Shown: positions 7,698 through 17,619, counted from the first letter of the stretch. The stretch is 64,000 nt of DNA from Yimella lutea (GCF_006715095.1 NZ_VFMO01000001.1:1674001-1738000); one strand, 5' to 3'. Notes: generated by a model from the letters alone, not told the origin. A program made the numbers and translations.

Positions 7698-10600
7698 ATG
7701 TCCAGCCAGAGCCACACCCGCAGCGATTTCGTCCACCTCCACGTGCACACCGAGTACTCGATGCTCGACGGTGCTGCGCAGGTGAAACCGCTGCTGGCGG
7801 AGGTCGATCGCCTCGGCATGCCGGCCGTCGCCATGAGCGATCACGGCAACATGTTCGGCGCCTACGACTTCCAGGGCGCGGCCAAGGATTTCCCCGACGT
7901 GAAGCCGATCATCGGCATCGAGGCGTATGTCGCGCCGTCCGACCGGCGCAACCGCAAGCAGGAGTTCTGGGCCACCAGCGGTCAGCGCGACAACAACGTC
8001 GACGGCGAGGGTGGCAAGGACATCTCCGGTGGCGGTCGTTACCTGCACATGACGATGTGGGCCAAGAACGCGACGGGTCTGCGCAACCTGTTCGCGCTGA
8101 GCTCGCTGGCCAGCTTCGAGGGTTTCTACGGCAAGCCGCGCATGGACAACGAGATCATGGCGGCGCGCTCCGAGGGCATCATCGCCACCACCGGCTGCCC
8201 CTCCGGCGCGGTTCAGACCCGGCTTCGCTTGGGGCAGTTCGAGGAGGCCTGTGCGGCGGCGGCCGAACTGCAGGACATCTTCGGCAAGGAGAACTTCTAC
8301 CTCGAGCTGATGGACCACGGCGTCGACATCGAGCGCCAGGTCCGCGAGAACCTGTTGCGGGTCGCCAAGCGTCTCGACCTGCCGCTGCTGGCCACCAACG
8401 ACTCCCACTACGTCACCGAAGACCAGGCCGACAGCCACGACGACCTGCTGTGTGTCGGCGTCGGCCGCAACAAGGATGACCCCAGCCGGTTCAAGTTCAA
8501 CGGGTCGGGTTACTACATCAAGTCGGCCGACGAAATGCGTGAACTGTTCCGGGAGCTGCCGCAGGCGTGCGACAACACGTTGCGCATCGCCGAACAGATC
8601 GAGAGCTACGAAGACGTCTTCAAGCACATCGACCGGATGCCGCAGTTCCCCGACGTCCCCGCCGAGCAGACCCAGTCGCAGTACCTGCGCGAACAGATCA
8701 AGATCGGCGTCACCGAGCGGTACGGCGACCAGGTGCCCGACGGCGTCTGGGAGCGCATCGAGACCGAGATGTCGGTCATCGAGCCGATGGGCTTCAGCTC
8801 CTACTTCCTCGTGGTCGCCGACATCTGCAAGTACGCACGGGACAACGGCATCCCGCTCGGCCCGGGTCGTGGTTCTGCCGCCGGTTCGCTGGTCGCCTAC
8901 CTGACCCGCATCATCGAGCTCGACCCGCTCGAACACGGCCTGCTGTTCGAGCGATTCCTCAACCCCGAGCGCATCAGCCCACCCGACGTCGACCTCGACT
9001 TCGACGACCGCCAGCGCGACAAGATGGTTCGCTACGTCACCGAGAAGTACGGCGCCGCCTACACAGCGCAGGTCAACACCTTCTCCACCATCAAGGCCAA
9101 GGCCGCCATCAAGGACGCGAACCGAATCCTCGGTTTCCCGTTCAGCCTCGGCGACCAGATCTCCAAGGCGATGCCGCCCGACGTCCAGGGCAAGGGCGTT
9201 CCGCTGGCCTCGACCTACGACAAGGACCACCCGCGCTACAACGAGGGCGTCGACTTCCGATCGATGATCGAGGCCCAGCCGGAGGTGAAGAAGATCTTCG
9301 AGACCGCGCGCGGCCTCGAGGGCAAGATCCGTGGCACCGGTGTGCACGCGGCCGCCGTCATCCTGTCGTCCGAGCCGTTGCTCGACCTGATCCCGATGCA
9401 TCGCCGCGACAAGGACGGCACGATCATCACCGGGTTCTCCTACCCTCAGTGCGAGGACATGGGCCTGGTCAAGATGGACTTCCTGGGGCTGCGCAACCTC
9501 GGCATCATCGACCAGGCGCTGAAGAACATCGAGGCCAACCGTGGCGAGCAGATCACCACCGAGACGATCCCGCTGGACGACCCGAAGACCTACGAGCTGC
9601 TCGGTCGTGGTGACACGCTCGGTGTGTTCCAGCTCGACGGCGGCGGGATGCGGACGCTGCTGCGTCAGATGGCGCCGACCGGGTTCGAGGACATCACCGC
9701 TGTGCTCGCGCTGTACCGGCCGGGACCGATGGCAGCGAACGCGCACACCGATTACGCCGACCGCAAGAACGGTCGCAAGCCGATCGCCGCGATCCACCCC
9801 GAGCTGAAGGACGCGCTCGACCCGATCCTGGGTGAGACCTACCACCTGCTCATCTACCAGGAGCAGATCATGGCGATCGCCCGGGAGCTGGCCGGGTACA
9901 CCCTCGGTGGTGCAGACCTGTTGCGTCGTGCCATGGGTAAGAAGAAGCCCGAGGTGCTGGCGAAGGAGTGGGACAACTTCTCCGCCGGAATGACCGCCAA
10001 CGGCTACTCCAAGGAAGCCACCCAGGCGTTGTGGGACGTCATGCTCCCGTTCGCGGGCTACGCCTTCAACAAGTCGCACGCCGCCGGGTACGCACTCGTG
10101 TCCTGCTGGACCGCCTACCTGAAGGCGAACTACCCGGCCGAGTACGCCGCGGCGCTGCTGACGTCCGTGGAGGACTCCAAGGACAAGATGGCGATCTACC
10201 TCGCCGACACGCGCAAGCTCGGCATCAAGGTGTTGCCGCCCGATGTCAACGAGTCGGTCGACGACTTCACCGCTGTCGGCGAGGACATCCGTTTCGGTCT
10301 GGCCGCTGTACGCAATGTCGGCGGCAACGTCGTCGACGGCATCGTGCAGGCGCGGCAGGAGAAGGGACGCTTCACCTCCTTCGAGGACTTCCTGCGCAAG
10401 GTGCCGGCGGTGGTGTGCAACAAACGCACGATCGAATCCCTCATCAAGGCAGGGGCTTTCGACGACCTGCAGCACAAGCGCCAAGGTCTGGTGCACGTGC
10501 ACGAGACGTATGTCGACTCGCTGGTGGAGGAGAAGCGCAACGAGGCCCACGGCCAGGACAGCCTGTTCGGCGGCTTCGGGGACGACGACGCGGTCACCTT

Positions 10601-11270
10601 CGCGGCGCTGCCGCCGATCCCCGACATCGAGTGGGACAAGCAGACACTGCTGGCGTTCGAGCGCGACATGCTCGGCCTCTACGTGTCCGACCACCCGCTC
10701 TTCGGAATCGAACACGTGCTCGCCCAGCACGCCGACACCCCGATCTCGCGGCTGCTCGGCGAAGACCCGCCCAAGGATCGTTCCCAGGTGACGATCGCCG
10801 GACTCGTCACCAGCCTCACCCTGAAGCGCAACAAGAAGGGTGAGTTGTGGGCCATCGCCGAGGTCGAGGACCTCGAGGGTTCGGTCGAGGTGTTGTTCTT
10901 CGCCAAGACGTACATGACGGTCTCGACCATGCTCAACACCGACACCGTGTGTGTGATCCGGGCGCAGGTGATGTCGCGCGACGACTCGATCAGTCTCAAC
11001 GCCCAGGAGATGACCATCCCCGAACTCAAGGGCGACCTGCGCGGGCCCATCGTGCTGACCATGCCGCTCGCCCGGGCCAACAACGGTCTGGCGCTGAAGC
11101 TCAAGGGCGTGCTGGCCGAACACCCGGGCGGCACCGAGGTGCACATCCGCCTCGTCCAGCCCGGACGTCAGGTCACGGTGAAACTCGATGAGAAGCTGAA
11201 GGTCGCGGCGTCGCCCGCACTCTTCGGCGATCTGAAGGCGCTGCTCGGCCCGACCTGCCTGACAGCCTGA
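7698..11270 (+). CDS. dnaE: DNA polymerase III alpha subunit, DnaE1 type
   Basis: 1190 residues, the replicative polymerase catalytic subunit. The N-terminal PHP domain (HLHVHTEYSMLDGA, SDHGNMFG, NDSHYVTEDQ) keeps its metal-binding residues; in Mycobacterium the intact PHP domain of DnaE1 is the proofreading exonuclease, so the same is likely here. Polymerase motifs are GPGRGSAAGSLVAY and the catalytic aspartates in PPDVDLDFDD (about residues 430-437). Further on are the tandem helix-hairpin-helix region, a probable beta-clamp binding peptide QDSLF (about residues 953-957) and a C-terminal OB domain. It probably starts from a leaderless message. A 15-bp hairpin closes the unit. Confidence 0.98.
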   Translation: MSSQSHTRSDFVHLHVHTEYSMLDGAAQVKPLLAEVDRLGMPAVAMSDHGNMFGAYDFQGAAKDFPDVKPIIGIEAYVAPSDRRNRKQEFWATSGQRDNNVDGEGGKDISGGGRYLHMTMWAKNATGLRNLFALSSLASFEGFYGKPRMDNEIMAARSEGIIATTGCPSGAVQTRLRLGQFEEACAAAAELQDIFGKENFYLELMDHGVDIERQVRENLLRVAKRLDLPLLATNDSHYVTEDQADSHDDLLCVGVGRNKDDPSRFKFNGSGYYIKSADEMRELFRELPQACDNTLRIAEQIESYEDVFKHIDRMPQFPDVPAEQTQSQYLREQIKIGVTERYGDQVPDGVWERIETEMSVIEPMGFSSYFLVVADICKYARDNGIPLGPGRGSAAGSLVAYLTRIIELDPLEHGLLFERFLNPERISPPDVDLDFDDRQRDKMVRYVTEKYGAAYTAQVNTFSTIKAKAAIKDANRILGFPFSLGDQISKAMPPDVQGKGVPLASTYDKDHPRYNEGVDFRSMIEAQPEVKKIFETARGLEGKIRGTGVHAAAVILSSEPLLDLIPMHRRDKDGTIITGFSYPQCEDMGLVKMDFLGLRNLGIIDQALKNIEANRGEQITTETIPLDDPKTYELLGRGDTLGVFQLDGGGMRTLLRQMAPTGFEDITAVLALYRPGPMAANAHTDYADRKNGRKPIAAIHPELKDALDPILGETYHLLIYQEQIMAIARELAGYTLGGADLLRRAMGKKKPEVLAKEWDNFSAGMTANGYSKEATQALWDVMLPFAGYAFNKSHAAGYALVSCWTAYLKANYPAEYAAALLTSVEDSKDKMAIYLADTRKLGIKVLPPDVNESVDDFTAVGEDIRFGLAAVRNVGGNVVDGIVQARQEKGRFTSFEDFLRKVPAVVCNKRTIESLIKAGAFDDLQHKRQGLVHVHETYVDSLVEEKRNEAHGQDSLFGGFGDDDAVTFAALPPIPDIEWDKQTLLAFERDMLGLYVSDHPLFGIEHVLAQHADTPISRLLGEDPPKDRSQVTIAGLVTSLTLKRNKKGELWAIAEVEDLEGSVEVLFFAKTYMTVSTMLNTDTVCVIRAQVMSRDDSISLNAQEMTIPELKGDLRGPIVLTMPLARANNGLALKLKGVLAEHPGGTEVHIRLVQPGRQVTVKLDEKLKVAASPALFGDLKALLGPTCLTA

Positions 11271-11279
11271 GACAGCAAC

Positions 11280-11329
11280 CGAAAGTCCGCAGAACCCGCG
11301 AGGTGACCCGCGAGTTCTGCGGACTTTCG
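11280..11329 (+). terminator. Terminator hairpin after dnaE
   Basis: A 16-bp stem (CGAAAGTCCGCAGAAC and its complement) encloses an 18-base loop that contains a short internal repeat (CCGCG). It lies just before the promoter of the next gene. Confidence 0.75.
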
Positions 11330-11337
11330 CTGCGGGT

Positions 11338-11343
11338 TAGCGT
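11338..11343 (+). promoter_or_regulatory. -10 element of the S9 peptidase gene
   Basis: TAGCGT, six bases before GTG 11350. Confidence 0.5.
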
Positions 11344-11349
11344 GTCCCG

Positions 11350-13461
11350 GTGACCGATTCTGAGACCCCTCTGCAACCGCCACTGGCCGAACGCATCCCG
11401 AGTGAGCGCGTCTTCCACGGCGACGTGTTCGTCGACGACTTCGCCTGGATGCGTGACCACGACGACCCGCGCCTGCTCCCGCACGTCAAGGCGGAGAACG
11501 CGTACACCGAGGCGGTCACCGGTCACCTCGCTGCGGGCACGGAGGCCATCTTCGCCGAGATGAAGTCCAGGATCGTCCAGGACGACGTCTCGGTGCCGGT
11601 TCTGCTCGGTGACTGGTGGTATTACGCGCGCACGGTCGAGGGGCAGCAGTACGAGATTCATTGCCGCACATCACGATCCGCACACGCCGATCGACCCACA
11701 CCCGTCCCCGGCACGCCGCTGGCGGGGGAGCAGGTGCTGGTCGACGGCAACGCCGAAGCCGCGGGCGAGGAGTTCTTCGAACTGGCCGCACTGGAGATCG
11801 ACCGCACCGGGGAAAGGATGGCGATCCTGGTCGACCGCACCGGCGGCGAGCTCTATGACCTCGACGTTCGCGAGATCGCGTCCGGACAGGTGCTCGACCA
11901 CACGGTGAAGCAGGCGAGTCACGATCTGGCGTGGTCCTACGACGGCACGCACCTGTTCTACGTCCGCCGCGACGACGCGTGGCGTGCTCACCAGGTTTGG
12001 CGCCACGAACTCGGCTCGAACACCGAGTCCGACGTGCTGGTGCTGGAGGAGGCGGACGAGATGTTCGCTCTCGGCATCGAATCCTCACGCGACGACAAGT
12101 GGCTGGTCATCCAGTCCGGGTCGCAGCTGACCAGCGAGGTCCGACTGCTCGACCTGCGTGACCCGCTTTCCGAACCGCTGCTCGTCGAACCCCGCAAACA
12201 CGGACTCGACTACTCGGTCGAGGTCGACGGCGACCGAATCATCGTGACGCACAACGGAACTCATGCCGACTTCGCGCTCGCCTGGGCACCGCTGGACGCT
12301 CCGGGCCGAGCGAACTGGAAGCCGGTGTACGAGCCGGCTGCGGGGGAGCGGGTGCTCGGGGCGCTGGCATTCGAGGGCTTCGTGACGATGTTCCTGCGCC
12401 GCGGCGGTCTGCCGACCGCCGACCTGCTGTCGAAGGCGATCGCGGGTGAGGAGCCGTACGGCGACCCGCGTCCGATCGACGTGAACGGCATTCCCCGCAT
12501 CGGCCCCGGTTCGAATCCGAGCTATGACCAGACGACGGTGCAACTCGTCGCCACGTCGCTTCTCACGCCACGCACGGTCGTGGACGTCGATTCCGACGGA
12601 GCGAGCTCCGTGCTGAAGGTGCAGGACGTGCGCGGGTTCGACCCGGAGAAGTACGTGGAGGAGCGGGTCTGGGTCACCGCGCGGGACGGCGTCCAGGTGC
12701 CGGTCGACATCGCCCGCCGGGCCGACGTCCGCGCCGACGGCACTAACCCCGGATTCATCTACGGCTATGGGTCCTACGAGGTGAGCATCGATCCGGCGTT
12801 CTCCGCGCTGCGACTGTCGATGCTCGACCGGGGGGTCGTGTACGCCTTGGCGCACCCGCGTGGCGGCGGTGAGATGGGCCGAGCCTGGTACGACGACGGC
12901 AAGATGCTCGCCAAGAACAACACCTTCGACGACTTCGTCGACTGCTCGCGCTGGTTGATCGATCAGCAGTGGGTTGCACCGGATCGGCTTGCGGCAGAAG
13001 GAGGTTCGGCCGGAGGACTGCTCATCGGTGCTGTCGTCAACCGGGCGCCGGAGGTCTTCCGTGTGGTGCACGCCGCGGTGCCGTTCGTCGACGCCCTCAC
13101 CACGATCCTCGACCCGACCCTGCCGCTCACGGTCGGGGAGTGGGAGGAATGGGGCAACCCGATCGAGGATCCCCGCGTGTACGCGTACATGAAGGGTTAC
13201 AGCCCGTACGAGAACATCCGTCCCGTGCAGTACCCGGCGATCCTCGCGACCACGAGCATCAACGACACCCGCGTCTCGTTCGTGGAACCGGTCAAGTGGG
13301 TGCAGCAGCTGCGCGAGATCACGAGCAACGGGGCCGACCGCCCGATCGTGCTGAAGACCGAGATCGTCGCCGGGCACGCCGGCAGCAGCGGACGCTACGA
13401 CGCCTGGAAGCAGGACGCGTTCGAGATCGCGTTCATGCTCGACCAGATCAAGGCCCTCTGA
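11350..13461 (+). CDS. S9 family prolyl oligopeptidase (protease II/oligopeptidase B-like)
   Basis: 703 residues. The N-terminal 400 residues resemble the seven-bladed propeller that screens substrates; the C-terminal third is the alpha/beta-hydrolase domain. The nucleophile serine is in EGGSAGGLL, the catalytic Asp in SINDTRVSF and the catalytic His in GHAGSSGRYD. The opening (HGDVFVDDFAWMRDHDDP) is typical of oligopeptidase B, which cuts short peptides after basic residues. No signal peptide, so cytoplasmic. The start is GTG 11350, with a -10 hexamer six bases upstream. Specificity (B-type against prolyl) is inferred. Confidence 0.92.
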   Translation: MTDSETPLQPPLAERIPSERVFHGDVFVDDFAWMRDHDDPRLLPHVKAENAYTEAVTGHLAAGTEAIFAEMKSRIVQDDVSVPVLLGDWWYYARTVEGQQYEIHCRTSRSAHADRPTPVPGTPLAGEQVLVDGNAEAAGEEFFELAALEIDRTGERMAILVDRTGGELYDLDVREIASGQVLDHTVKQASHDLAWSYDGTHLFYVRRDDAWRAHQVWRHELGSNTESDVLVLEEADEMFALGIESSRDDKWLVIQSGSQLTSEVRLLDLRDPLSEPLLVEPRKHGLDYSVEVDGDRIIVTHNGTHADFALAWAPLDAPGRANWKPVYEPAAGERVLGALAFEGFVTMFLRRGGLPTADLLSKAIAGEEPYGDPRPIDVNGIPRIGPGSNPSYDQTTVQLVATSLLTPRTVVDVDSDGASSVLKVQDVRGFDPEKYVEERVWVTARDGVQVPVDIARRADVRADGTNPGFIYGYGSYEVSIDPAFSALRLSMLDRGVVYALAHPRGGGEMGRAWYDDGKMLAKNNTFDDFVDCSRWLIDQQWVAPDRLAAEGGSAGGLLIGAVVNRAPEVFRVVHAAVPFVDALTTILDPTLPLTVGEWEEWGNPIEDPRVYAYMKGYSPYENIRPVQYPAILATTSINDTRVSFVEPVKWVQQLREITSNGADRPIVLKTEIVAGHAGSSGRYDAWKQDAFEIAFMLDQIKAL

Positions 13462-13476
13462 CACTTTCCTGACGCC

Positions 13477-13543
13477 GAGTGGCCGGGGCTATGAACCAGC
13501 GTCCGGGTTATATCCCGGCCACCGGTTCACAGCCCGGCCACTC
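13477..13543. terminator. Bidirectional terminator, long nested hairpin
   Basis: Arms GAGTGGCCGGGGCTATGAACC (13477-13497) and its near-complement (13524-13543) enclose a second small hairpin (CCGGG/CCCGG, 13503-13518). It separates two convergent genes. Confidence 0.8.
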
Positions 13544-13555
13544 GGTGCGTTCGGA

Positions 13556-14014
13556 TCAGGCCGTCTCCGCCTCGGACTTGATCTTCGCCAGGGTCTGCTT
13601 CATGCCGGTCATCAGGTGGGCCTCGAAGGTCGGCTCGCCGCCGAGCACCTTGTCGATCAGCACCTTAGACAGTTTCGTGGTGTCGTTCGAGACGTCGCGG
13701 GTCTCGGTCAGGCGGGTGCCGCCGTCCGCGGTGGGTTCGAGTTCGTAGATCCAGGTGCTGTGGTTCTCACGGATCTTGAACGCGATCCTGCGCTCGGGCT
13801 CGTAAGCGGTGACCTTGCTCTGGGTGGGCCAGACCTTCAGACCCATCCGGTTGATGTTCATCATCGTGGCGCCGTGCTTGATCTCGCCACCGCGCACGAT
13901 GACCTTCGCCGTGCTCGGGCTCCATTCGGCCATGCGCTTGAGGTCGGACACGATCGCCCAGACCCTCGCCGGCGGTGCGTCGATGTCGATCGAGGTGGAC
14001 AGGTTCGCGGGCAT
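13556..14014 (-). CDS. SRPBCC (START-like) family protein
   Basis: 152 residues. A polyketide-cyclase/START-like fold is indicated by the N-terminal pattern TSIDIDAPPARVWAIVSDLKRMAEWSP and the C-terminal long helix. These proteins bind hydrophobic ligands in a central cavity; the ligand is not predictable. The ATG at 14014 is chosen because aggag lies six bases upstream, rather than the TTG six bases earlier. It stands alone, convergent with the S9 peptidase gene. Confidence 0.88.
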   Translation of the reverse strand: MPANLSTSIDIDAPPARVWAIVSDLKRMAEWSPSTAKVIVRGGEIKHGATMMNINRMGLKVWPTQSKVTAYEPERRIAFKIRENHSTWIYELEPTADGGTRLTETRDVSNDTTKLSKVLIDKVLGGEPTFEAHLMTGMKQTLAKIKSEAETA

Positions 14015-14241
14015 GAACAACTCCTGGACGTCTTCGGGTGATCTGCTCGCGATGTTATGCGGACCGACCCGCTCGCAGGGTCGAACGCCGCCGTCCCGGA
14101 CGAGTGGCGTCGCTTGAAGTAGGTCGATCGGACGCGTTGCCGGGCACCTCGCCGACGGACGACAGATCTTCTGGTACGACCCCGACGGCGTTCGTTGCGA
14201 GCGCCGGCGACGGTGCCCGCCGCCTGGACTGACGCTCGCCG
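14015..14241. other. Intergenic stretch with a possible galT remnant
   Basis: No intact gene. On the plus strand, bases about 14135-14200 translate as HLADGRQIFWYDPDG, which resembles the N-terminus of galactose-1-phosphate uridylyltransferases, but no start or continuation is present. Confidence 0.25.
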
Positions 14242-14505
14242 TCAGCGCTTCTTGGCCGGGATTCGAAGTCCGCCGGCGATCAGCCGGCGGATCAGCTGAC
14301 CGCCGCTCACCTCGACCGCGCCGGCGGCGACGACCTGCGCGTAACGGTCCTGCGGAATGTCATAGTGGTCACCGTCGAACAGGTGATCCGGAAGACCGAC
14401 GGACCGCGCGAAGCTGTGCAACTCCGCGTACGACTCGTCACTGACCAGATGCGACCACAGGCGGTCGTATGCAGGCCAGAACGGCGGGTCGATCAGGACG
14501 GTCAT
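14242..14505 (-). CDS. DUF4031 family protein
   Basis: 87 residues from ATG 14505. The N-terminus MTVLIDPPFWPAYDRLWSHL followed by SDESYAELHSFA is the signature of DUF4031, a small actinobacterial family of unknown function; the C-terminus is basic (RIPAKKR). The ribosome site is weak. It lies downstream of the HIT gene on the same strand with a 64-base gap, so the two may share a message. Confidence 0.8.
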   Translation of the reverse strand: MTVLIDPPFWPAYDRLWSHLVSDESYAELHSFARSVGLPDHLFDGDHYDIPQDRYAQVVAAGAVEVSGGQLIRRLIAGGLRIPAKKR

Positions 14506-14569
14506 GGGCAGTGACTTCACCACGTCGGACGCCGCGGCGCAACTACCGGGCCATATGCGGCGCCCTGAC

Positions 14570-14986
14570 TCATCGCTCCTGGAGTGCGGCGCCCAGCTGC
14601 TGCGCGTATTCGGCGGCCTCCCCGTCGGTGTACTTCGTTCGTGGCCAGAAGAATCCGCGTAACCCGTCGCCCTTGGTCCTCGGGACGACGTGGCAGTGCA
14701 GGTGTGGAACTGATTGCGACACAGCATTGTTCATCGCGACGAACGTGCCCTGTGAGTCCAGGGCCTGCGGCATCCGTGCGGCGATGTGCTGCACGACGTC
14801 GAAGAACGGCGGCACCTGGCCGGACGGCAGGTCGGCGAGTGTCTCGTGGTGCTCGTGAGGCACGACGAGCACATGTCCCTTGAAGACCGGGCGGGTGTCG
14901 AGGAAGGCGATGGTGCCGGGGGACTCGTGCACGACGAAGGCCGCAGTCTCGCCCGAGATGATCTGGCAGAACACGCAGTCGCTCAT
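14570..14986 (-). CDS. HIT family nucleotide-binding hydrolase
   Basis: 138 residues from ATG 14986 (MSDCVFC). The histidine triad PHLHCHVVPR supplies the nucleophile that hydrolyses the alpha-phosphate of adenosine nucleotides such as AMP-amides or AppppA. The N-terminal CVFCQIISGE and the FLDTRPVFKGHVLVVPHEHH stretch are typical of the HINT/Fhit-like branch. The start is supported by a GATACT hexamer six bases upstream. Cellular substrate unknown. Confidence 0.92.
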   Translation of the reverse strand: MSDCVFCQIISGETAAFVVHESPGTIAFLDTRPVFKGHVLVVPHEHHETLADLPSGQVPPFFDVVQHIAARMPQALDSQGTFVAMNNAVSQSVPHLHCHVVPRTKGDGLRGFFWPRTKYTDGEAAEYAQQLGAALQER

Positions 14987-14992
14987 CGGGCG

Positions 14993-14998
14993 AGTATC
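14993..14998 (-). promoter_or_regulatory. -10 element of the HIT gene
   Basis: GATACT on the minus strand, six bases before ATG 14986. Confidence 0.4.
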
Positions 14999-15056
14999 CC
15001 GCATCGGATGGGCAGGTCCACCCGTTCCGCAACTGCGACAGGGCAGTATCTGTGGA

Positions 15057-15860
15057 ATGAACCAACGCGATGTCGAAGGTGCCGCACGTCAGGTCGGTGA
15101 CTCCAAAGTCGTCGAGTGCGGCGCACGGGTCGGGTTCGCCGCGAGCGGTCTGTTGCATCTGCTGATGGCGTGGATCGCGGTCCGTATCGCGTGGTCGAAG
15201 GGCGGCGGCAGTGCCGACCAGACCGGCGCCCTCGGCAACCTGTCCGGTCAGCCCGGCGGGAAAGTGATCCTGTGGGTCCTGGTGGTCGGATTCGTCTTGC
15301 TCGCGCTGTGGCATCTGACCGAGGCGGCCACCGGCTCGCCCGGGACGGAGGCCAAGGACCGGGCGAAGGACGCCGTCCAGGACGTCGCGAAAACGGTGTT
15401 GTTCATGGGTCTTGCCTGGACCACCTACAAGTTCGCCTCGGGCGGTTCGTCCTCCAGCAGTGGCAACACCCGTGACTTCACCGCGAAGCTGATGCATCAG
15501 CCCTTCGGACGCGTCCTCGTGGCCATCATCGGTTTGGTGATCCTGGGTGTCGGCGCGTACCACTTGTACAAGGGCTGGACCGAGAAGTTCCGGGAGGACC
15601 TGCAGGGCAACCCCGGTGATGCGGTGATCCATGCCGGTCGAATCGGCTACGTCGCCAAGGGAATTGCACTGACTATCGTCGGAGGGTTGTTCGTCGTCGG
15701 GGGAGCGAAGGGCTCCACGAAGGAGACGACGGGCCTCGACGGTGCGCTGCGCACCTTGCTCGAGCAGCCGTTCGGCAAGATCCTGCTCACCGTCGTCGCT
15801 CTCGGCATCGCCTGTTACGGCATCTACTCCTTCGCGTGCGCGAAATTCGCGAAGGTCTGA
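15057..15860 (+). CDS. DUF1206 family membrane protein
   Basis: 267 residues from ATG 15057. Three repeats of a two-helix unit give six predicted membrane segments; each unit begins with an R(V/I)G(F/Y)-type motif (GARVGFAASGLLHLL, then the QPFGRVLVAIIG unit, then AGRIGYVAKGIALTIVGG). DUF1206 is widespread in actinobacteria with no assigned function. Divergent from the HIT gene, 70 bases between starts. A Ser/Gly-rich loop (GGSSSSSGNTRD) lies between the first and second units. Confidence 0.88.
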   Translation: MNQRDVEGAARQVGDSKVVECGARVGFAASGLLHLLMAWIAVRIAWSKGGGSADQTGALGNLSGQPGGKVILWVLVVGFVLLALWHLTEAATGSPGTEAKDRAKDAVQDVAKTVLFMGLAWTTYKFASGGSSSSSGNTRDFTAKLMHQPFGRVLVAIIGLVILGVGAYHLYKGWTEKFREDLQGNPGDAVIHAGRIGYVAKGIALTIVGGLFVVGGAKGSTKETTGLDGALRTLLEQPFGKILLTVVALGIACYGIYSFACAKFAKV

Positions 15861-16133
15861 CGAGGTCCGAGCAATCCGGGCAGTCATCGGCACAGGCGGC
15901 TATGTATCGCCCTGCGGCGGTTGACTCTCGTTGGGCGTGGTTTCCGGCAAGGCATGGGAGGACGTGCTGCGCCCTGGGGATTGCAACCTCACCGACCTGA
16001 CTGGGGGCGACCCGAGAGTTTGCGCAGTGAACGTACCCACGCCCACGCTGCGTCCGGACGCGCAGGTCATGGCGTGCGCACCCGGATGTGACGCGGGCAT
16101 CTGTACGCAAGGTCCGCGTCACTGAGAGCTCAA
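15861..16133. other. Intergenic stretch, no supported gene
   Basis: About 270 bases after the DUF1206 gene. A Cys-containing 64-codon frame (15931-16125, plus) and opposing frames are open, but none has a ribosome site, a -10 hexamer or a recognisable family. I annotate nothing here. Confidence 0.5.
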
Positions 16134-16171
16134 AGCGAGCGCCGCCCCCGATGACGGGGACGGCGCTCGCT
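16134..16171. terminator. Terminator hairpin after glnA
   Basis: AGCGAGCGCCG and CCCCG arms with one internal mismatch pair and loop atga. It lies 24 bases beyond the glnA stop and faces the DUF1206 gene. Confidence 0.75.
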
Positions 16172-16194
16172 CGATGTGCAGGTGACCTGACGGA

Positions 16195-17619
16195 TCACAG
16201 GTCGTAGTACATCTCGAATTCGTGCGGGTGCGGACGGAAGCGGATCGGGTCGACCTCGTTGAGGCGCTTGTAGTCGATCCAGGTCTCGATGAGGTCCTCG
16301 GTGAACACGTCGCCCTCGGTGAGGTAGTCGTGGTCGGCCGCGAGCGCGTCCAGCACCTCGGGCAGCGAACCGGGCACCTGCTCGATGTTCGCGTGCTCCT
16401 CCGGCGGCAGCTCGTAGAGGTCCTTGTCGACCGGCTCCGGCGGCTCGATGCGGTTCTTGATTCCGTCCAGACCGGCCATCAGCTGAGCCGCGAACGACAG
16501 GTAAGGGTTCGCCGACGGGTCGGGGATTCGGAACTCGATGCGCTTGGCCTTCGGCGAGGTGCCGGCGATCGGGATGCGGACGCAGGCCGAACGGTTGCGC
16601 GCCGAGTACACCAGGTTGACCGGAGCCTCGTAACCCGGCACCAGACGGTGGTAGGAGTTCACCGTCGGGTTGGTGAAGGCCAGCAGCGACGGAGCGTGCT
16701 TGAGCAGGCCACCGACGTACCAGCGGGCGATGTCGGACAGGCCGCCGTACCCCTTCTCGTCGTAGAAGAGGGGCTCGCCGTCCTTCCAGAGTGACTGGTG
16801 GGTGTGCATACCCGAACCGTTGTCGCCGAACAGCGGCTTCGGCATGAAGGTGGCGGTCTTGCCGGCCTGGAAGGCGGTGTTCTTGATGATGTACTTGAAC
16901 TTCATGACGTCGTCGCCGGAGCCGAGCAGCGTCGAGAAGGTGTAGTTGATCTCCTGCTGACCGGCGGTGCCCACCTCGTGGTGCGCGCGCTCGACGTTCA
17001 GGCCGACCTTGTCCATGTTGACGCACATCTGGTCGCGCAGGTCGGCCATGTGGTCGACCGGCGGGACGGGGAAGTAGCCACCCTTGACGCGCGGCTTGTA
17101 GCCCAGGTTGCCGCCCTCTTCGACGCGGCCGGTGTTCCAGGCACCCTCGACGGAGTCGACGTAGTAGTAACCCGAGTGCGAGTTCGTCTCGAAGCGCACG
17201 TCGTCGAAGATGTAGAACTCGGCCTCGGCACCGAAGAACGCGGTGTCGGCAATGCCGGTCGACTTCAGGTAGGCCTCCGCCTTCGCGGCGATGTTGCGCG
17301 GGTCGCGGCTGTAGGCCTCACCGGTGAACGGGTCGACGATGGAGAAGTTCATGATGAGCGTCTTGCGCTCACGGAACGGGTCGAGGTAGGCCGACTTCGG
17401 GTCCGGGATCAGCTTCATGTCGGACTCGTGGATGGCCTGGAAACCTCGGATCGACGAGCCGTCGAACATCTGGCCGGTCTCGAACGCGTCGTGGTCGAAC
17501 GTCTTGGCAGGCACGTTGAAGTGCTGCATCACGCCCGGCAGGTCACAGAAACGAACATCGACGAACTCGACGCCTTCGTCCTTGATGTACTTCAGGACCT
17601 CGTCGGCGTTGTTGAACAT
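16195..17619 (-). CDS. glnA: Glutamine synthetase, type I
   Basis: 474 residues, full length for GSI-beta, the dodecameric enzyme that joins ammonium to glutamate using ATP. Motifs: [25 protein letters not shown], the metal-binding [11 protein letters not shown], the ATP-site [18 protein letters not shown] and the glutamate-site [17 protein letters not shown]. The adenylylation tyrosine is present (Tyr402 in [10 protein letters not shown]), so activity is probably controlled by GlnE. A strong ribosome site (ggaggtt) precedes the ATG. The long upstream gap shared with the RDD gene would hold its promoter. It is the GlnA1-type gene by its position beside RDD, lipA and lipB. Confidence 0.97.
   Translation of the reverse strand: MFNNADEVLKYIKDEGVEFVDVRFCDLPGVMQHFNVPAKTFDHDAFETGQMFDGSSIRGFQAIHESDMKLIPDPKSAYLDPFRERKTLIMNFSIVDPFTGEAYSRDPRNIAAKAEAYLKSTGIADTAFFGAEAEFYIFDDVRFETNSHSGYYYVDSVEGAWNTGRVEEGGNLGYKPRVKGGYFPVPPVDHMADLRDQMCVNMDKVGLNVERAHHEVGTAGQQEINYTFSTLLGSGDDVMKFKYIIKNTAFQAGKTATFMPKPLFGDNGSGMHTHQSLWKDGEPLFYDEKGYGGLSDIARWYVGGLLKHAPSLLAFTNPTVNSYHRLVPGYEAPVNLVYSARNRSACVRIPIAGTSPKAKRIEFRIPDPSANPYLSFAAQLMAGLDGIKNRIEPPEPVDKDLYELPPEEHANIEQVPGSLPEVLDALAADHDYLTEGDVFTEDLIETWIDYKRLNEVDPIRFRPHPHEFEMYYDL

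Noticed and set aside
7635..11144. 1169-codon open frame antisense to dnaE
   Set aside because: Shadow of dnaE in high-GC sequence; its translation is low-complexity Val/Asp/Gly/Leu without family motifs, and dnaE itself is unmistakable.
15931..16125. 64-codon Cys-containing frame after the DUF1206 gene
   Set aside because: No ribosome site, no promoter hexamer at the right distance, no family resemblance, and opposing frames are equally open.
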